A stretch of DNA of 64,000 nucleotides from Limosilactobacillus fastidiosus. Its GTDB lineage: Bacteria > Bacillota > Bacilli > Lactobacillales > Lactobacillaceae. The translations under genes were made by a program, and so were the position numbers. Positions within the stretch are counted from its first letter, which is position 1, and each line of letters starts with the position of its first letter. This document shows positions 55,037-62,726 of this stretch, in pieces. Location of the stretch: contig NZ_JACIUZ010000044.1 of the NCBI RefSeq assembly GCF_014145505.1, positions 124,001-188,000 on the forward strand, in the 5' to 3' direction. The notes below the pieces were generated by a model. That model worked only from the letters and a program-made list of their open reading frames with translations. It ran no database searches and was not told the origin of the DNA.

Positions 55037-55262
55037 AGTAATTAAAAAGATAAGTAACAAGTTATTATCTGTATTTTTAATCATAACTGCAAGATGATTT
55101 ACAAATTCTTGACACTAGGGATAGTAGTAAGTCAATCTTTTATCTAAGTTAGTCCAACCGACTTAAGAAGACCTAGTTATCATAAAATGGGTTGCAATCT
55201 AGTAGGATGATGATTGGACTTGGCTTCAGTAGGTCACTTATCAAAAAAGAAGAAAATATTTA
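55037..55262. other. Gap before rpsP, no gene seen
   Basis: The 389-base gap between ffh and rpsP holds the terminator at its left and the rpsP promoter at its right. The middle 225 bases contain TTGACA at 55109 but no paired -10 at normal spacing, and no open frame with a ribosome site. I see no known RNA motif. Confidence 0.4.
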
Positions 55263-55310
55263 GCCTGTCAAGAAAAAATACTTTACATTCTTTTGGAAGA
55301 CTGGTATATT
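55263..55310 (+). promoter_or_regulatory. rpsP promoter with the shared motif
   Basis: GCCTGTCAAG (55263-55272) stands 10 bases upstream of TTTACA (55282-55287), which is 17 bases from TATATT (55305-55310). The promoter is strong and close to the rpsP start (37 bases). Confidence 0.75.
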
Positions 55311-55346
55311 ATTATCTGTTAAGAAATTTACAGGGAGGTGCAAAGA

Positions 55347-55622
55347 ATGTCCGTTAAAATTCGTTTAAAGCGTATGGGTTCAAAGAAGCGTCCATTCTAC
55401 CGTATTGTTGTAGCTGATTCACGTGCACCACGTGATGGTCGTTTCATTACCTCTTTAGGTACTTACAACCCATTGACCACTCCTAAGGAAATCAAGTTTG
55501 ACGAAGATGCCGTTATGGATTGGTTACAAAAGGGTGCTCAACCTTCTGACACTGTTCGTAACATGCTTCAAAAGGCCGGTGTTATGAAGAAGTTCCACGA
55601 ATCAAAGTATGCTAAGAAGTAG
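55347..55622 (+). CDS. rpsP: 30S ribosomal protein S16
   Basis: The 91-residue protein ([20 protein letters not shown]) is S16, needed for 30S assembly. GGGAGGTG precedes ATG 55347; a GTG three codons earlier is open but lies within that site. It leads the rpsP-khpA-rimM-trmD cluster. Confidence 0.97.
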   Translation: MSVKIRLKRMGSKKRPFYRIVVADSRAPRDGRFITSLGTYNPLTTPKEIKFDEDAVMDWLQKGAQPSDTVRNMLQKAGVMKKFHESKYAKK

Positions 55623-55634
55623 TGATGTTTAGTC

Positions 55635-55895
55635 ATGACTGAGACAAGTATTGAAGAACTGGTTCGTAGTTTAGTAACCCCATTGTTAGAACGTCCGGAT
55701 GATTTAACAATTACTCAATCTGAAGATGAGCATTTTCAACGATACGTTGTTGATGTTCATCCTCAAGATGTTGGTCGCTTAATTGGGCGGCAGGGACATA
55801 TTGCTTCAGCACTGCGTACGGTCGTTGAAGGAGCACGTCCACGACGTTCCAATTCAAAAAAGATCCGGTTACTAATAAATGACCATCGTCACTAA
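55635..55895 (+). CDS. khpA: KH-domain RNA-binding protein KhpA
   Basis: This 86-residue protein (YlqC) is a single KH domain with the GxxG loop in RLIGRQGHIASAL; with KhpB it binds RNAs and affects cell elongation in Gram-positives. The ribosome site is weak (GTAGTGATG), suggesting coupling to rpsP. A terminator follows. Confidence 0.93.
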   Translation: MTETSIEELVRSLVTPLLERPDDLTITQSEDEHFQRYVVDVHPQDVGRLIGRQGHIASALRTVVEGARPRRSNSKKIRLLINDHRH

Positions 55896-55898
55896 CAT

Positions 55899-55929
55899 AA
55901 AACTCCCACACTAGTCTGTGGGAGTTTTT
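55899..55929 (+). terminator. Terminator between khpA and rimM
   Basis: AAAACTCCCACA (55899-55910) pairs with TGTGGGAGTTTT (55917-55928). It breaks the rpsP cluster in two, or lets a fraction of transcripts through to rimM and trmD. Confidence 0.9.
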
Positions 55930-55952
55930 GTCAATTTTAGGGAGAAAATTGA

Positions 55953-56462
55953 ATGAAATTTTATAATGTTGGAAAAGTTGTTAATACCCATGGGATCCGT
56001 GGTGAAGTTCGAGTGATTCCGACTACTGATTTTGTTGATGAACGCTTTGCCAAGGGTGCCAAATTGTATTTAGATGAGTCTCAAGGAGAGCCAGTAGAAT
56101 TAACAATTGAATCTGCACGACCGCACAAGGGATCATTACTTGTTAAGTTTGTAGGATACGACAATATTAATGATGTTGAAGTATTTCGTAACCATAAGTT
56201 AATGGTTAGCGAGAAGGATCAACAGCCACTTGAGGACGGTAGTTACTACTATCATCAAATAATTGGGTTAACTGTAAAGACGGTTGATGGTCGAGAATTA
56301 GGAAAGATTAAGGAAATCCTTTCACCTGGTGCTAATGATGTTTGGGTTGTTCAACGACCTAAACAATCAGATCTCTTATTGCCAAAGATTGATGATGTGA
56401 TTAAGAATGTTGATCTTGAAAAAGGTATCGTGGAAGTTGAGTTATTGGAGGGTCTCGAATAA
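55953..56462 (+). CDS. rimM: Ribosome maturation factor RimM
   Basis: This 169-residue protein matures the 30S head with S19. It has an N-terminal beta-barrel ([18 protein letters not shown]) and a PRC-barrel domain ([16 protein letters not shown]). It joins trmD by a 1-base overlap. Confidence 0.95.
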   Translation: MKFYNVGKVVNTHGIRGEVRVIPTTDFVDERFAKGAKLYLDESQGEPVELTIESARPHKGSLLVKFVGYDNINDVEVFRNHKLMVSEKDQQPLEDGSYYYHQIIGLTVKTVDGRELGKIKEILSPGANDVWVVQRPKQSDLLLPKIDDVIKNVDLEKGIVEVELLEGLE

Positions 56463-57220
56463 TGCGGATTGATATTTTAAGCTTATTTCCTGATATGTTC
56501 CAAGCAACGTTAGGTGAATCAATTATTGGTAAAGCACAAGATAACGGCTTTCTTGATATAAAAGTTACCGATTTCCGGGATTATACAGACAACAAACATA
56601 ATCGGGTTGATGATGCACCATTTGGCGGTGGTGCGGGAATGCTCCTACAAGCACAGCCCATTTTTGATGCAATGTCCGCAATTGATGAGGAAACTCAAGG
56701 GCGCTATCCAAAAGGACGGGTAATTTTAATGGATCCTGCTGGACGAAGGTTTGATCAAGAATATGCTCAAGAATTATCACAAGAAGAGCATCTTACCTTT
56801 ATTTGTGGTCATTATGAAGGATATGATGAGCGAATTCGCAACCTCGTGACAGATGAAGCGTCATTAGGTGACTATGTTCTTACTGGTGGAGAATTGGCTG
56901 CGATGGTAATGATTGATGCAACTGTAAGGTTTGTTCCAGGTGTGTTAGGAAACATGTCTTCCCCAATGGGTGATTCCTTTAGTAATGGATTACTTGAATA
57001 TCCACAATATACTCGGCCGGCAGATTTCCGCGGAATGAAGGTTCCCGAAGTTTTGACTAGCGGAAACCACCAAAAGATTAAGGAATGGCGTCAACGAGAA
57101 TCCTTACGACGAACACTAGAACGACGCCCTGATTTACTGAAAACGGCTAAGTTGAATCATGAGCAACGGCTAATGCTTGAAGATTTAAAACTCGACCAAG
57201 ATCCGGATGTGCCAGATTAG
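56462..57220 (+). CDS. trmD: tRNA (guanine-N1)-methyltransferase
   Basis: This 252-residue SPOUT enzyme methylates G37 of several tRNAs. The trefoil-knot motifs [15 protein letters not shown] and [16 protein letters not shown] are intact. Normally rplS follows; here a permease gene intervenes. Confidence 0.96.
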   Translation: MRIDILSLFPDMFQATLGESIIGKAQDNGFLDIKVTDFRDYTDNKHNRVDDAPFGGGAGMLLQAQPIFDAMSAIDEETQGRYPKGRVILMDPAGRRFDQEYAQELSQEEHLTFICGHYEGYDERIRNLVTDEASLGDYVLTGGELAAMVMIDATVRFVPGVLGNMSSPMGDSFSNGLLEYPQYTRPADFRGMKVPEVLTSGNHQKIKEWRQRESLRRTLERRPDLLKTAKLNHEQRLMLEDLKLDQDPDVPD

Positions 57221-57232
57221 GAAGGAGTTGCG

Positions 57233-58669
57233 ATGAGGAAGTTTATTCAACGGCTGTTTTGGAAACAAAATCCGGCAATATACCGAAGTAAGGATGCTAA
57301 ATTAACCCCAAGTCTCCGGACAATTGACTTAATTGGACTAGGAACCGGGATGGTTGTCGGTACAGCTATCTTTACTTTACCGGGAATCGTAGCGGCAGAG
57401 CATACAGGGCCGGCTGTTCCGTTAGCCTTTATCGTTGCCGCAATTGGAGCCGGTCTATCAGCGTTAGCCTATGCCGAAACATCATCAGTCTTGCCATTTG
57501 CTGGTTCAGCCTTCTCATGGATTAATGTTCTCTTTGGTGAATTTTTTGGTTGGATTGCGGGTTGGGCCCTTCTTGCTGAGTATTTTATTTCAGTTGCCTT
57601 TGTGGCATCTGGCTGGTCTGCTTATATGCAAGGATTCCTGGCAAGTCTTGATGTGAGATTACCAGTGGCATTAACGGGCGGCTTTAATCCTCACCAGGGT
57701 TCGTATGTTGATATTTTAGCAGCGATTGCGATTTTGGCTGTAGGAATTCTTATTTCGCGTGGTGTTCACCAAGTTAGTCGGATTGAGAATATTATTGTGA
57801 GCGTGAAGTTATTGGTTATCTTGATGTTTATCGTCGTAGGGATGACGGCTATTCACCCACAAAACTATACCCCCTTTATTCCGCCACACGTTGTAGGAAC
57901 ATCATTTGGTGGCTGGCAGGGGATCCTAGCCGGAACTGCTCAAATATTTATTGCATATGTAGGCTTTGATGCAATTGCAGCAAACACTGCGGAAACAATT
58001 AATCCTCAGAAGACAATGCCACGTGGTCTAATTTGGACCCTTGTTTTAGGGACCGGTTTTTTCATTGCGGTTTCACTAGTCCTTGTTGGGATGTTCAAGT
58101 ATAGTCGTTATGCAAACGATGCAGAACCGGCTGCCTGGGCCCTACGGCAATCGGGACATTATATTACTGCCAACTTGTTATCGATTGTGGCTATTGTCGG
58201 TATCTTCTCAGCATTAATCGCAATCTTACTTGCATCATCACGGCTGATTTATGCTTTTGGTCGGGACGGTCTTCTTCCACAGGGCTTAGGTCATATTGAC
58301 CAAAAACATGTCCCTAATCGGGCTTTATGGATGATTACATTCTTGGCAATGATTCTGGGCTCCGTCTTTCCATTTACCTTCTTGGCCACACTGGTTTCAG
58401 CAGGGACATTAGTAGCATTTATTTTTGTTTCACTTGGCATCTATGCGCTCCGTCCTCGTGAAGGGAGGGATCTTCCGGAAGCTCAATTCAGGATGCCCGG
58501 TTACCCAGTATTGCCAGCAATCTCTGCATTGTTCTCATTAGTAATTTTCTGGGGATTAAATGTTGACGCCAAGATCATGATGGGACTTTGGTTCCTAATC
58601 GGGTTGATTATTTACTTTGTTTATGGAATTCGGCATTCAGTGATTAATCAGGAACATCAATCAAAATAA
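57233..58669 (+). CDS. APC-family amino acid permease
   Basis: This 478-residue membrane transporter has about 12 helices. The first is broken by GLGTGMVVGTAIFTLPG, the substrate-binding loop of amino acid/polyamine permeases (usual consensus GxGIG). It resembles the cationic amino acid (YfnA-like) branch; the substrate is unknown. GAAGGAGTTG precedes the ATG 12 bases after trmD. Its insertion between trmD and rplS breaks the normal order; codon use looks like its neighbours. Confidence 0.9.
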   Translation: MRKFIQRLFWKQNPAIYRSKDAKLTPSLRTIDLIGLGTGMVVGTAIFTLPGIVAAEHTGPAVPLAFIVAAIGAGLSALAYAETSSVLPFAGSAFSWINVLFGEFFGWIAGWALLAEYFISVAFVASGWSAYMQGFLASLDVRLPVALTGGFNPHQGSYVDILAAIAILAVGILISRGVHQVSRIENIIVSVKLLVILMFIVVGMTAIHPQNYTPFIPPHVVGTSFGGWQGILAGTAQIFIAYVGFDAIAANTAETINPQKTMPRGLIWTLVLGTGFFIAVSLVLVGMFKYSRYANDAEPAAWALRQSGHYITANLLSIVAIVGIFSALIAILLASSRLIYAFGRDGLLPQGLGHIDQKHVPNRALWMITFLAMILGSVFPFTFLATLVSAGTLVAFIFVSLGIYALRPREGRDLPEAQFRMPGYPVLPAISALFSLVIFWGLNVDAKIMMGLWFLIGLIIYFVYGIRHSVINQEHQSK

Positions 58670-58673
58670 CCCT

Positions 58674-58702
58674 TGAAAGGGAGAGGAAAAGCTAGTATAG
58701 TA
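58674..58702 (+). promoter_or_regulatory. rplS promoter
   Basis: TTGAAA (58674-58679), 17 bases and TATAGT (58697-58702) lie right after the permease stop, giving rplS its own promoter. Confidence 0.75.
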
Positions 58703-58770
58703 ATAAATGGCTGTTTAGCCATGAGAAACGGTGTTCCGCTGCCCCATCGGACATGAATGTCGGCGAAAGG
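58703..58770 (+). promoter_or_regulatory. Ribosomal protein L19 leader
   Basis: The leader can form GGCTGTTTAGCC and a second stem from CCGCTGCCCCATCGGACATGAATGTCGGCG read in parts (CCGAC/GTCGG type pairing). This resembles the Firmicutes L19 leader thought to control rplS. Boundaries are approximate. Confidence 0.65.
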
Positions 58771-58781
58771 AAAGAATTTTT

Positions 58782-59141
58782 ATGCGTCAAAACAAGTTAA
58801 TCGAAAAGATTACTGCAAGTCAATTACGGGATGATATTCCAGACTTCCGTGCTGGTGATACTGTTCGAGTTCACGCTCTCATCGTTGAAGGTTCACGTGA
58901 GCGTGTTCAGATGTTCGAAGGTATCGTTATCAAGCGTCACGGTGCTGGTATCAGTGCTACTTACACTGTTCGTAAGATTAGTAACGGTGTTGGTGTTGAA
59001 CGTACTTTCCCAGTACACTCACCACGTGTTGCTAAGATTGACGTTCTTCGTCATGGTCGTGTACGTCGTGCTAAGTTGTACTACTTACGTGAACGTACTG
59101 GTAAGGCTACTCGTATCGCTGAAAAGCGTCGCGACAAGTAG
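58782..59141 (+). CDS. rplS: 50S ribosomal protein L19
   Basis: The 119-residue protein ([20 protein letters not shown]) is L19, at the subunit interface. AAAGGAAAG precedes ATG 58782; the longer upstream frame is the leader. It has its own promoter, leader and terminator although it sits behind trmD and the permease. Confidence 0.97.
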   Translation: MRQNKLIEKITASQLRDDIPDFRAGDTVRVHALIVEGSRERVQMFEGIVIKRHGAGISATYTVRKISNGVGVERTFPVHSPRVAKIDVLRHGRVRRAKLYYLRERTGKATRIAEKRRDK

Positions 59142-59147
59142 TAAGAG

Positions 59148-59177
59148 AGAACCCTTGTGTAGCAAGGGTTCTTTTTG
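59148..59177 (+). terminator. rplS terminator
   Basis: AGAACCCTTG (59148-59157) pairs with CAAGGGTTCT (59163-59172), followed by TTTTG. Confidence 0.9.
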
Positions 59178-59213
59178 TTTTGGATTTTTAAGTATCTATC
59201 AACTGAAATTGAA

Positions 59214-59244
59214 ACCATTCACAGAAATGTGAGTGGTATTTTTT
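59214..59244 (+). terminator. Second terminator-like hairpin after rplS
   Basis: ACCATTCACA (59214-59223) pairs with TGTGAGTGGT (59228-59237; one G-U), loop GAAA, then ATTTTTTAT. No gene lies between it and the rplS terminator, so it is either a backup or the end of a lost gene. Confidence 0.65.
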
Positions 59245-59285
59245 ATGTTAAAAATTTACCATCGAAATGCAACATAATTAAAAAA

Positions 59286-59343
59286 CTCATAGTGGGGAGA
59301 ATAAATTTAATTTGGTTGTTAAATTTATTCTTCCCACTATGAG
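59286..59343. repeat. Long inverted repeat with a 25-base stem
   Basis: Bases 59286-59310 pair with 59319-59343 (CTCATAGTGGGG... against ...CCCACTATGAG) with a single G-U, across an 8-base loop. No T-tract follows. It looks like a compact mobile repeat or a structured RNA. Confidence 0.7.
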
Positions 59344-59723
59344 CTATAATTAACTTACTATAAAATAGCGTAAAATGCTTCTAGACTTTAATTATTCTGG
59401 GGATCACTTTACGTATGGTATTCCTAGTACTATTTTTCATGAGCTAAAACGTTGTGCTGGTGTTTATTCACCCAGTAAAGCTGAGCGTAACTGCTACTGT
59501 AAAGTCAACGCTGATATAAAACAGGTTTATATGATTAATTATAATGCAAAATTAAAAACAAAAATTGTTTATGAATACCTTAATTATATTTGCTTTGACT
59601 AAACACTATGTCTAATCTGTTAAAATCAAGCTTACTTCTTATTTCCCTCCAACCTATGTAAAACTGCTTTTCCTAGTTCATGATATGTATCCGGCATAAA
59701 GCCGATAGTAATTGTATGAAGTC
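59344..59723. other. Gap without a supported gene
   Basis: This AT-rich stretch has an open frame (59375-59602, 75 codons) without a ribosome site or recognisable similarity, and TATAAT at 59345-59350 at the edge of the big hairpin. I treat it as non-coding or remnant sequence. Confidence 0.4.
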
Positions 59724-60041
59724 TTAATTACTTGCTACAGTAATACCTTTACTCAAGAGAATATCTTCTGATGTTTTATCATTGGGAACGTAACCAGATT
59801 CCAACAAATCGTTAATGTATAACTTGTTATAGAAAAATGAAAAAACAATGCCAACAATTCCTGTTCCTAGTCCAAATGTAAAACATGCCACGAATATTAC
59901 GATAATTAGTTGGATACCAAACCATTTCCAATCACCACGAAATAGAGCAGGCCAGAAGCCAAAGAAGAAAGTTGTCCAGGAAAAGCCAACTTTAACTTGC
60001 TTTAATTGATGTGTATTAGGATTTTTGAGATTTACTCGCAT
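59724..60041 (-). CDS. DUF2628-type small membrane protein
   Basis: This 105-residue protein starts MRVNLKNPNTHQLKQVKVGFSW, followed by TTFFFGFWPALFRGDWKW, a hydrophobic stretch (about 40-75), and FFYNKLYINDLLESGYVP. That is the pattern of DUF2628-like proteins frequent in lactobacilli; function is unknown. AAGGAG lies about seven bases before the ATG. It is the only clearly intact gene in the island between rplS and the MazG gene. Confidence 0.8.
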   Translation of the reverse strand: MRVNLKNPNTHQLKQVKVGFSWTTFFFGFWPALFRGDWKWFGIQLIIVIFVACFTFGLGTGIVGIVFSFFYNKLYINDLLESGYVPNDKTSEDILLSKGITVASN

Positions 60042-60423
60042 TATAAAGCTCCTTATAATTTCAGCTTTTAACGTCGTTCAGGTTTTGGACTAACTTTTCT
60101 ACGCTTAGTCGTACTGGAATAAAACGAAATAGTAAAAGAAGTTTCAGAAGCTTTTTACGTCTTCACGTTTGGACATGAATTACATAATATTTCTTAATTT
60201 GAAACTCATGATATATTCAATATTAAATGTTATACCGAATTGCTTATAAAAAGTAATCGGCTTGTTAATCTCAATATCATTGTTAGAGCAATATGAGAGT
60301 GGGATATTGATTGCTGTAAGTGAGTATAATATTCTATTTGAGTGCAGCTACTGTTAAATTATCATCTAAGATATTCCTCAGTCCAAGACGTAATTAATCA
60401 AAATTGAAATCAGATTGTTCATA
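60042..60423. other. Gap between the DUF2628 and XRE genes, no gene seen
   Basis: About 380 bases without a supported open frame. It contains the inverted repeats GTAAAAG/CTTTTTAC (near 60134-60160) and TCAATATC/GATATTGA (near 60268-60315). The second has a long loop. It may be decayed accessory DNA. Confidence 0.4.
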
Positions 60424-60729
60424 CTAATTTTTCCCGTTCATCAACCGTTTTATTAATGCTGTATCTTCCTCAGATAACGGTTTACCTTGATAGGTAAAAA
60501 TAACATTTTCATCATCTAGATCGACTGTTTTATTGCTGCTTGTGTTTCCAGTTAGGTAATCTAATGATACATGAAAATAATTAGCAACTTTCTCAAGATT
60601 CTCCGTTTTAGGTGATCTAACGCTCCACTTGGATATTTGTCCATTTGAAATTTCAGTTTTTCGTTCTAATTCTGCGATAGTTATCCCATATTTTGGGGCT
60701 AAAGCTTTAATTCTATCTGCTAAATTTAT
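60424..60729 (-). CDS. XRE-family HTH regulator without a standard start codon
   Basis: The minus strand encodes a 101-residue phage-repressor-like protein: NLADRIKALAPKYGITIAEL, then ERKTEISNGQISKW (the DNA-binding helix-turn-helix), ENLEKVANYFHVSLDYLTG and a short acidic tail. The frame has no ATG, GTG or TTG at its start. The family normally begins with Met right before NLADRIK; that codon here is ATA, with AAAGG ten bases upstream. Either it starts at ATA at a low rate or a mutation has silenced it. The next stop upstream is only 11 codons away. Confidence 0.7.
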   Translation of the reverse strand: MNLADRIKALAPKYGITIAELERKTEISNGQISKWSVRSPKTENLEKVANYFHVSLDYLTGNTSSNKTVDLDDENVIFTYQGKPLSEEDTALIKRLMNGKN

Positions 60730-60934
60730 TTTTGTACTGCCTTTCGAATAATTTAATAGTTAAAAGCTAATATTATAGTTGGTGATTAGTTAAAAAATAA
60801 AAGAACTAACAAAAATAAATAGCTTATATGTAAGTTTATTTTTTAGTAAAGAATAGTCTAAAGGCTAACTAGAGTCAATTATATTCGAAAAATAACTAAA
60901 CGAAGTCAAATCTTATGTATGCCAAAGATTTAGC
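60730..60934. other. AT-rich upstream region of the XRE gene
   Basis: TATAAT on the minus strand (plus 60772-60777) could be the -10 of the XRE gene. TTAGTT and AACTAA (about 60786-60809) form an inverted repeat around it, an operator-like arrangement. No gene is seen. Confidence 0.4.
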
Positions 60935-61059
60935 ATGTATTATCGATATGGTGAGTCAATGATTTCTAGGAGCGAGGAGGTATTAATTAGATTTTTTGCG
61001 CTACTCCTGAACAATACCAAGAATTGACAGGTAAGGCCTATGTTCAACAAACAACATAA
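60935..61059 (+). pseudogene. Frameshifted XkdX-like phage tail-region gene
   Basis: One frame reads MYYRYGESMISRSEEVLIRFFA (cut here) from 60935; from 61000 the next frame reads ATPEQYQELTGKAYVQQTT and stops at 61059. Together they follow the XkdX pattern of Bacillus and lactobacillus phages, where a Y-Y-D-x-G start and a (I/A)TPEQYxE(I/L)TGxxY end lie in about 45 residues. A frameshift near 61000 separates the halves. In phages xkdX lies just before the holin and lysin genes; neither is seen. Confidence 0.5.
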
Positions 61060-61137
61060 GCTTAATACGTAGTCGTTGGAGAAATACGTTATATATTAAT
61101 AAGCTTCGCTGCTAAATATTTATAGACGGCTATTAAA

Positions 61138-61172
61138 AAAGTGCTAATTCTGGATTGGAGAATCAGCACTTT
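61138..61172 (+). terminator. Terminator-like hairpin after the phage relic
   Basis: AAAGTGCT (61138-61145) pairs with AGCACTTT (61165-61172), with inner ATTC/GAAT after one mismatch. The T-tract is poor. Confidence 0.5.
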
Positions 61173-61472
61173 CTATATGTTTTCTAGTTATCTTTGGGAG
61201 GATAACTTAAATAATAAATGGTGTGTGTCTTTGATAAGACACCTCTATTTTACATGAGTTTTTAGTCAAATGAAAGTAGTAAAAAGACGAGTGCTAAAAA
61301 ATCCCCATATCAGTTAGTTATCATCGCTCTCTTTTCTTGATAATCGAGGGATTACTGACTACTTGGATTTTCTAAAAGAATATAAAGTGGGCGGAATTAG
61401 AATGAAGTAAGTCTAATGTTCAGTTAATTTGGTAAGATAGAAAGTGAACTATTCGAATAAAGGAGCCTTAAA
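61173..61472. other. Gap before the MazG-like gene
   Basis: It holds a small perfect hairpin, GTGTCTT (61225-61231) with AAGACAC (61236-61242), and no supported gene. TAAGAT (about 61431) may be the -10 for the next gene, without a clear -35. Confidence 0.4.
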
Positions 61473-61793
61473 ATGACTTACGAAGAATTAATTTCTAAGA
61501 TTATGGAATGGGCACACCAACGAAAAATTGACCAAGCTGATCCGCGGGTTGAATTTATGAAACTAGCGGAGGAAGTCGGTGAACTGTCGGGAGCCTATAA
61601 TAAGAAAAATCATGCACGACTAGTTGATAGTATTGGCGATCTCCAAATTGCCCTATTGATTTTCTGTCGATTGGTTGGTGTTGACCATAAAGAAGCATTA
61701 ACTGCCGCATATCAAGAAATTGCACATCGTCAGGGCAAGACAACCCCGGATGGTGTTTTCATTAAACAGAGCGATATTGAAAAAGAAAACTAG
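61473..61793 (+). CDS. MazG-like nucleotide pyrophosphohydrolase
   Basis: This 106-residue all-alpha protein has the metal-binding pattern EEVGEL followed by DSIGDLQIAL, matching MazG ExxE and ExxD motifs. Such enzymes hydrolyse nucleoside triphosphates, often damaged or unusual ones, to monophosphates. AAGGAGCC precedes the ATG. It is separated from exoA by 12 bases, suggesting a small sanitation and repair unit. Confidence 0.88.
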   Translation: MTYEELISKIMEWAHQRKIDQADPRVEFMKLAEEVGELSGAYNKKNHARLVDSIGDLQIALLIFCRLVGVDHKEALTAAYQEIAHRQGKTTPDGVFIKQSDIEKEN

Positions 61794-61805
61794 GGGGAAG
61801 TTACA

Positions 61806-62633
61806 ATGAAACTAATTTCGTGGAATATTGATTCAATTAACGCGGCCTTAACAGGAACATCAACCAGAGCTGAGGAAACCCGGGACGTTCTTCATAAAAT
61901 TGCAGATGAAAAGCCAGATATAATCGCAATCCAAGAAACAAAACTTTCCCAAAATGGCCCTACAAAGAAACATTTTAGTGTTCTGCAAGAATTGTTCCCT
62001 GATTACCAGGTAGCGTGGCGGAGTTCAGTTGAACCTGCGCGGAAGGGTTATGCGGGAACGATGTACCTCTACTTAAAAAAGTATAAACCTACCGTTACCT
62101 ATCCCCAAATTGGTGCACCAGAAACGATGGATGATGAAGGACGAATCATTACCCTTGAATTTCCAGATTTCTTTGTAACCGAGGTTTATACTCCTAATTC
62201 CGGTAGTAGCCTGAAAAGGTTAGCTAGTCGCCAACTTTGGGATGATTGTTATCGGGAATATCTTCAAAAATTGGATCAGCAAAAGCCAGTGATGGTGAGT
62301 GGTGACTTTAACGTTGCCCATGAGCCAATTGACTTGGCCCATCCAGAAACTAACCATCATTCAGCTGGTTATACTGATGAGGAACGAGAGCATTTTACTC
62401 AGTTGTTGGCGGTTGGCTTTACTGATAGTTTTCGTCATCTTAATCCAGATAAAGAAGGAGTTTATTCTTGGTGGGCTCAACGAGTAATTACTAGTAAGCA
62501 GAATAATTCTGGCTGGCGAATTGATTATTGGCTTGTTAGTGACCGAATTGCAGGGAAAATTAAAAAATCAACTATGATTGATTCTGGAAAACGTCGTGAT
62601 CACACACCGATTAAATTGGAGATTGATCTTTAA
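61806..62633 (+). CDS. exoA: Exodeoxyribonuclease III family AP endonuclease
   Basis: This 275-residue enzyme (EEP fold) cuts at abasic sites and trims 3-prime ends in base excision repair. ISWNIDSINA, IQETKLS, GDFNVAHEPIDLAHPE and RRDHTPI contain the catalytic residues. GGGGAAG precedes the ATG. It follows the MazG-like gene closely. Confidence 0.94.
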   Translation: MKLISWNIDSINAALTGTSTRAEETRDVLHKIADEKPDIIAIQETKLSQNGPTKKHFSVLQELFPDYQVAWRSSVEPARKGYAGTMYLYLKKYKPTVTYPQIGAPETMDDEGRIITLEFPDFFVTEVYTPNSGSSLKRLASRQLWDDCYREYLQKLDQQKPVMVSGDFNVAHEPIDLAHPETNHHSAGYTDEEREHFTQLLAVGFTDSFRHLNPDKEGVYSWWAQRVITSKQNNSGWRIDYWLVSDRIAGKIKKSTMIDSGKRRDHTPIKLEIDL

Positions 62634-62726
62634 TTATCAAATAAGATGATAATTAATAAAAACTTAATCCCCTAGTCATATTTTGGTAATTATTATTGGC
62701 TAGAATGGTTAACATTAAGAAAGAAG

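Noticed and set aside
55109-55145. TTGACA box in the gap before rpsP
   Set aside because: No -10 box lies 16-18 bases downstream, so it was not called a promoter.
59375-59602. 75-codon open frame after the large hairpin
   Set aside because: No ribosome site, no recognisable similarity, and AT-rich sequence where such frames arise by chance.
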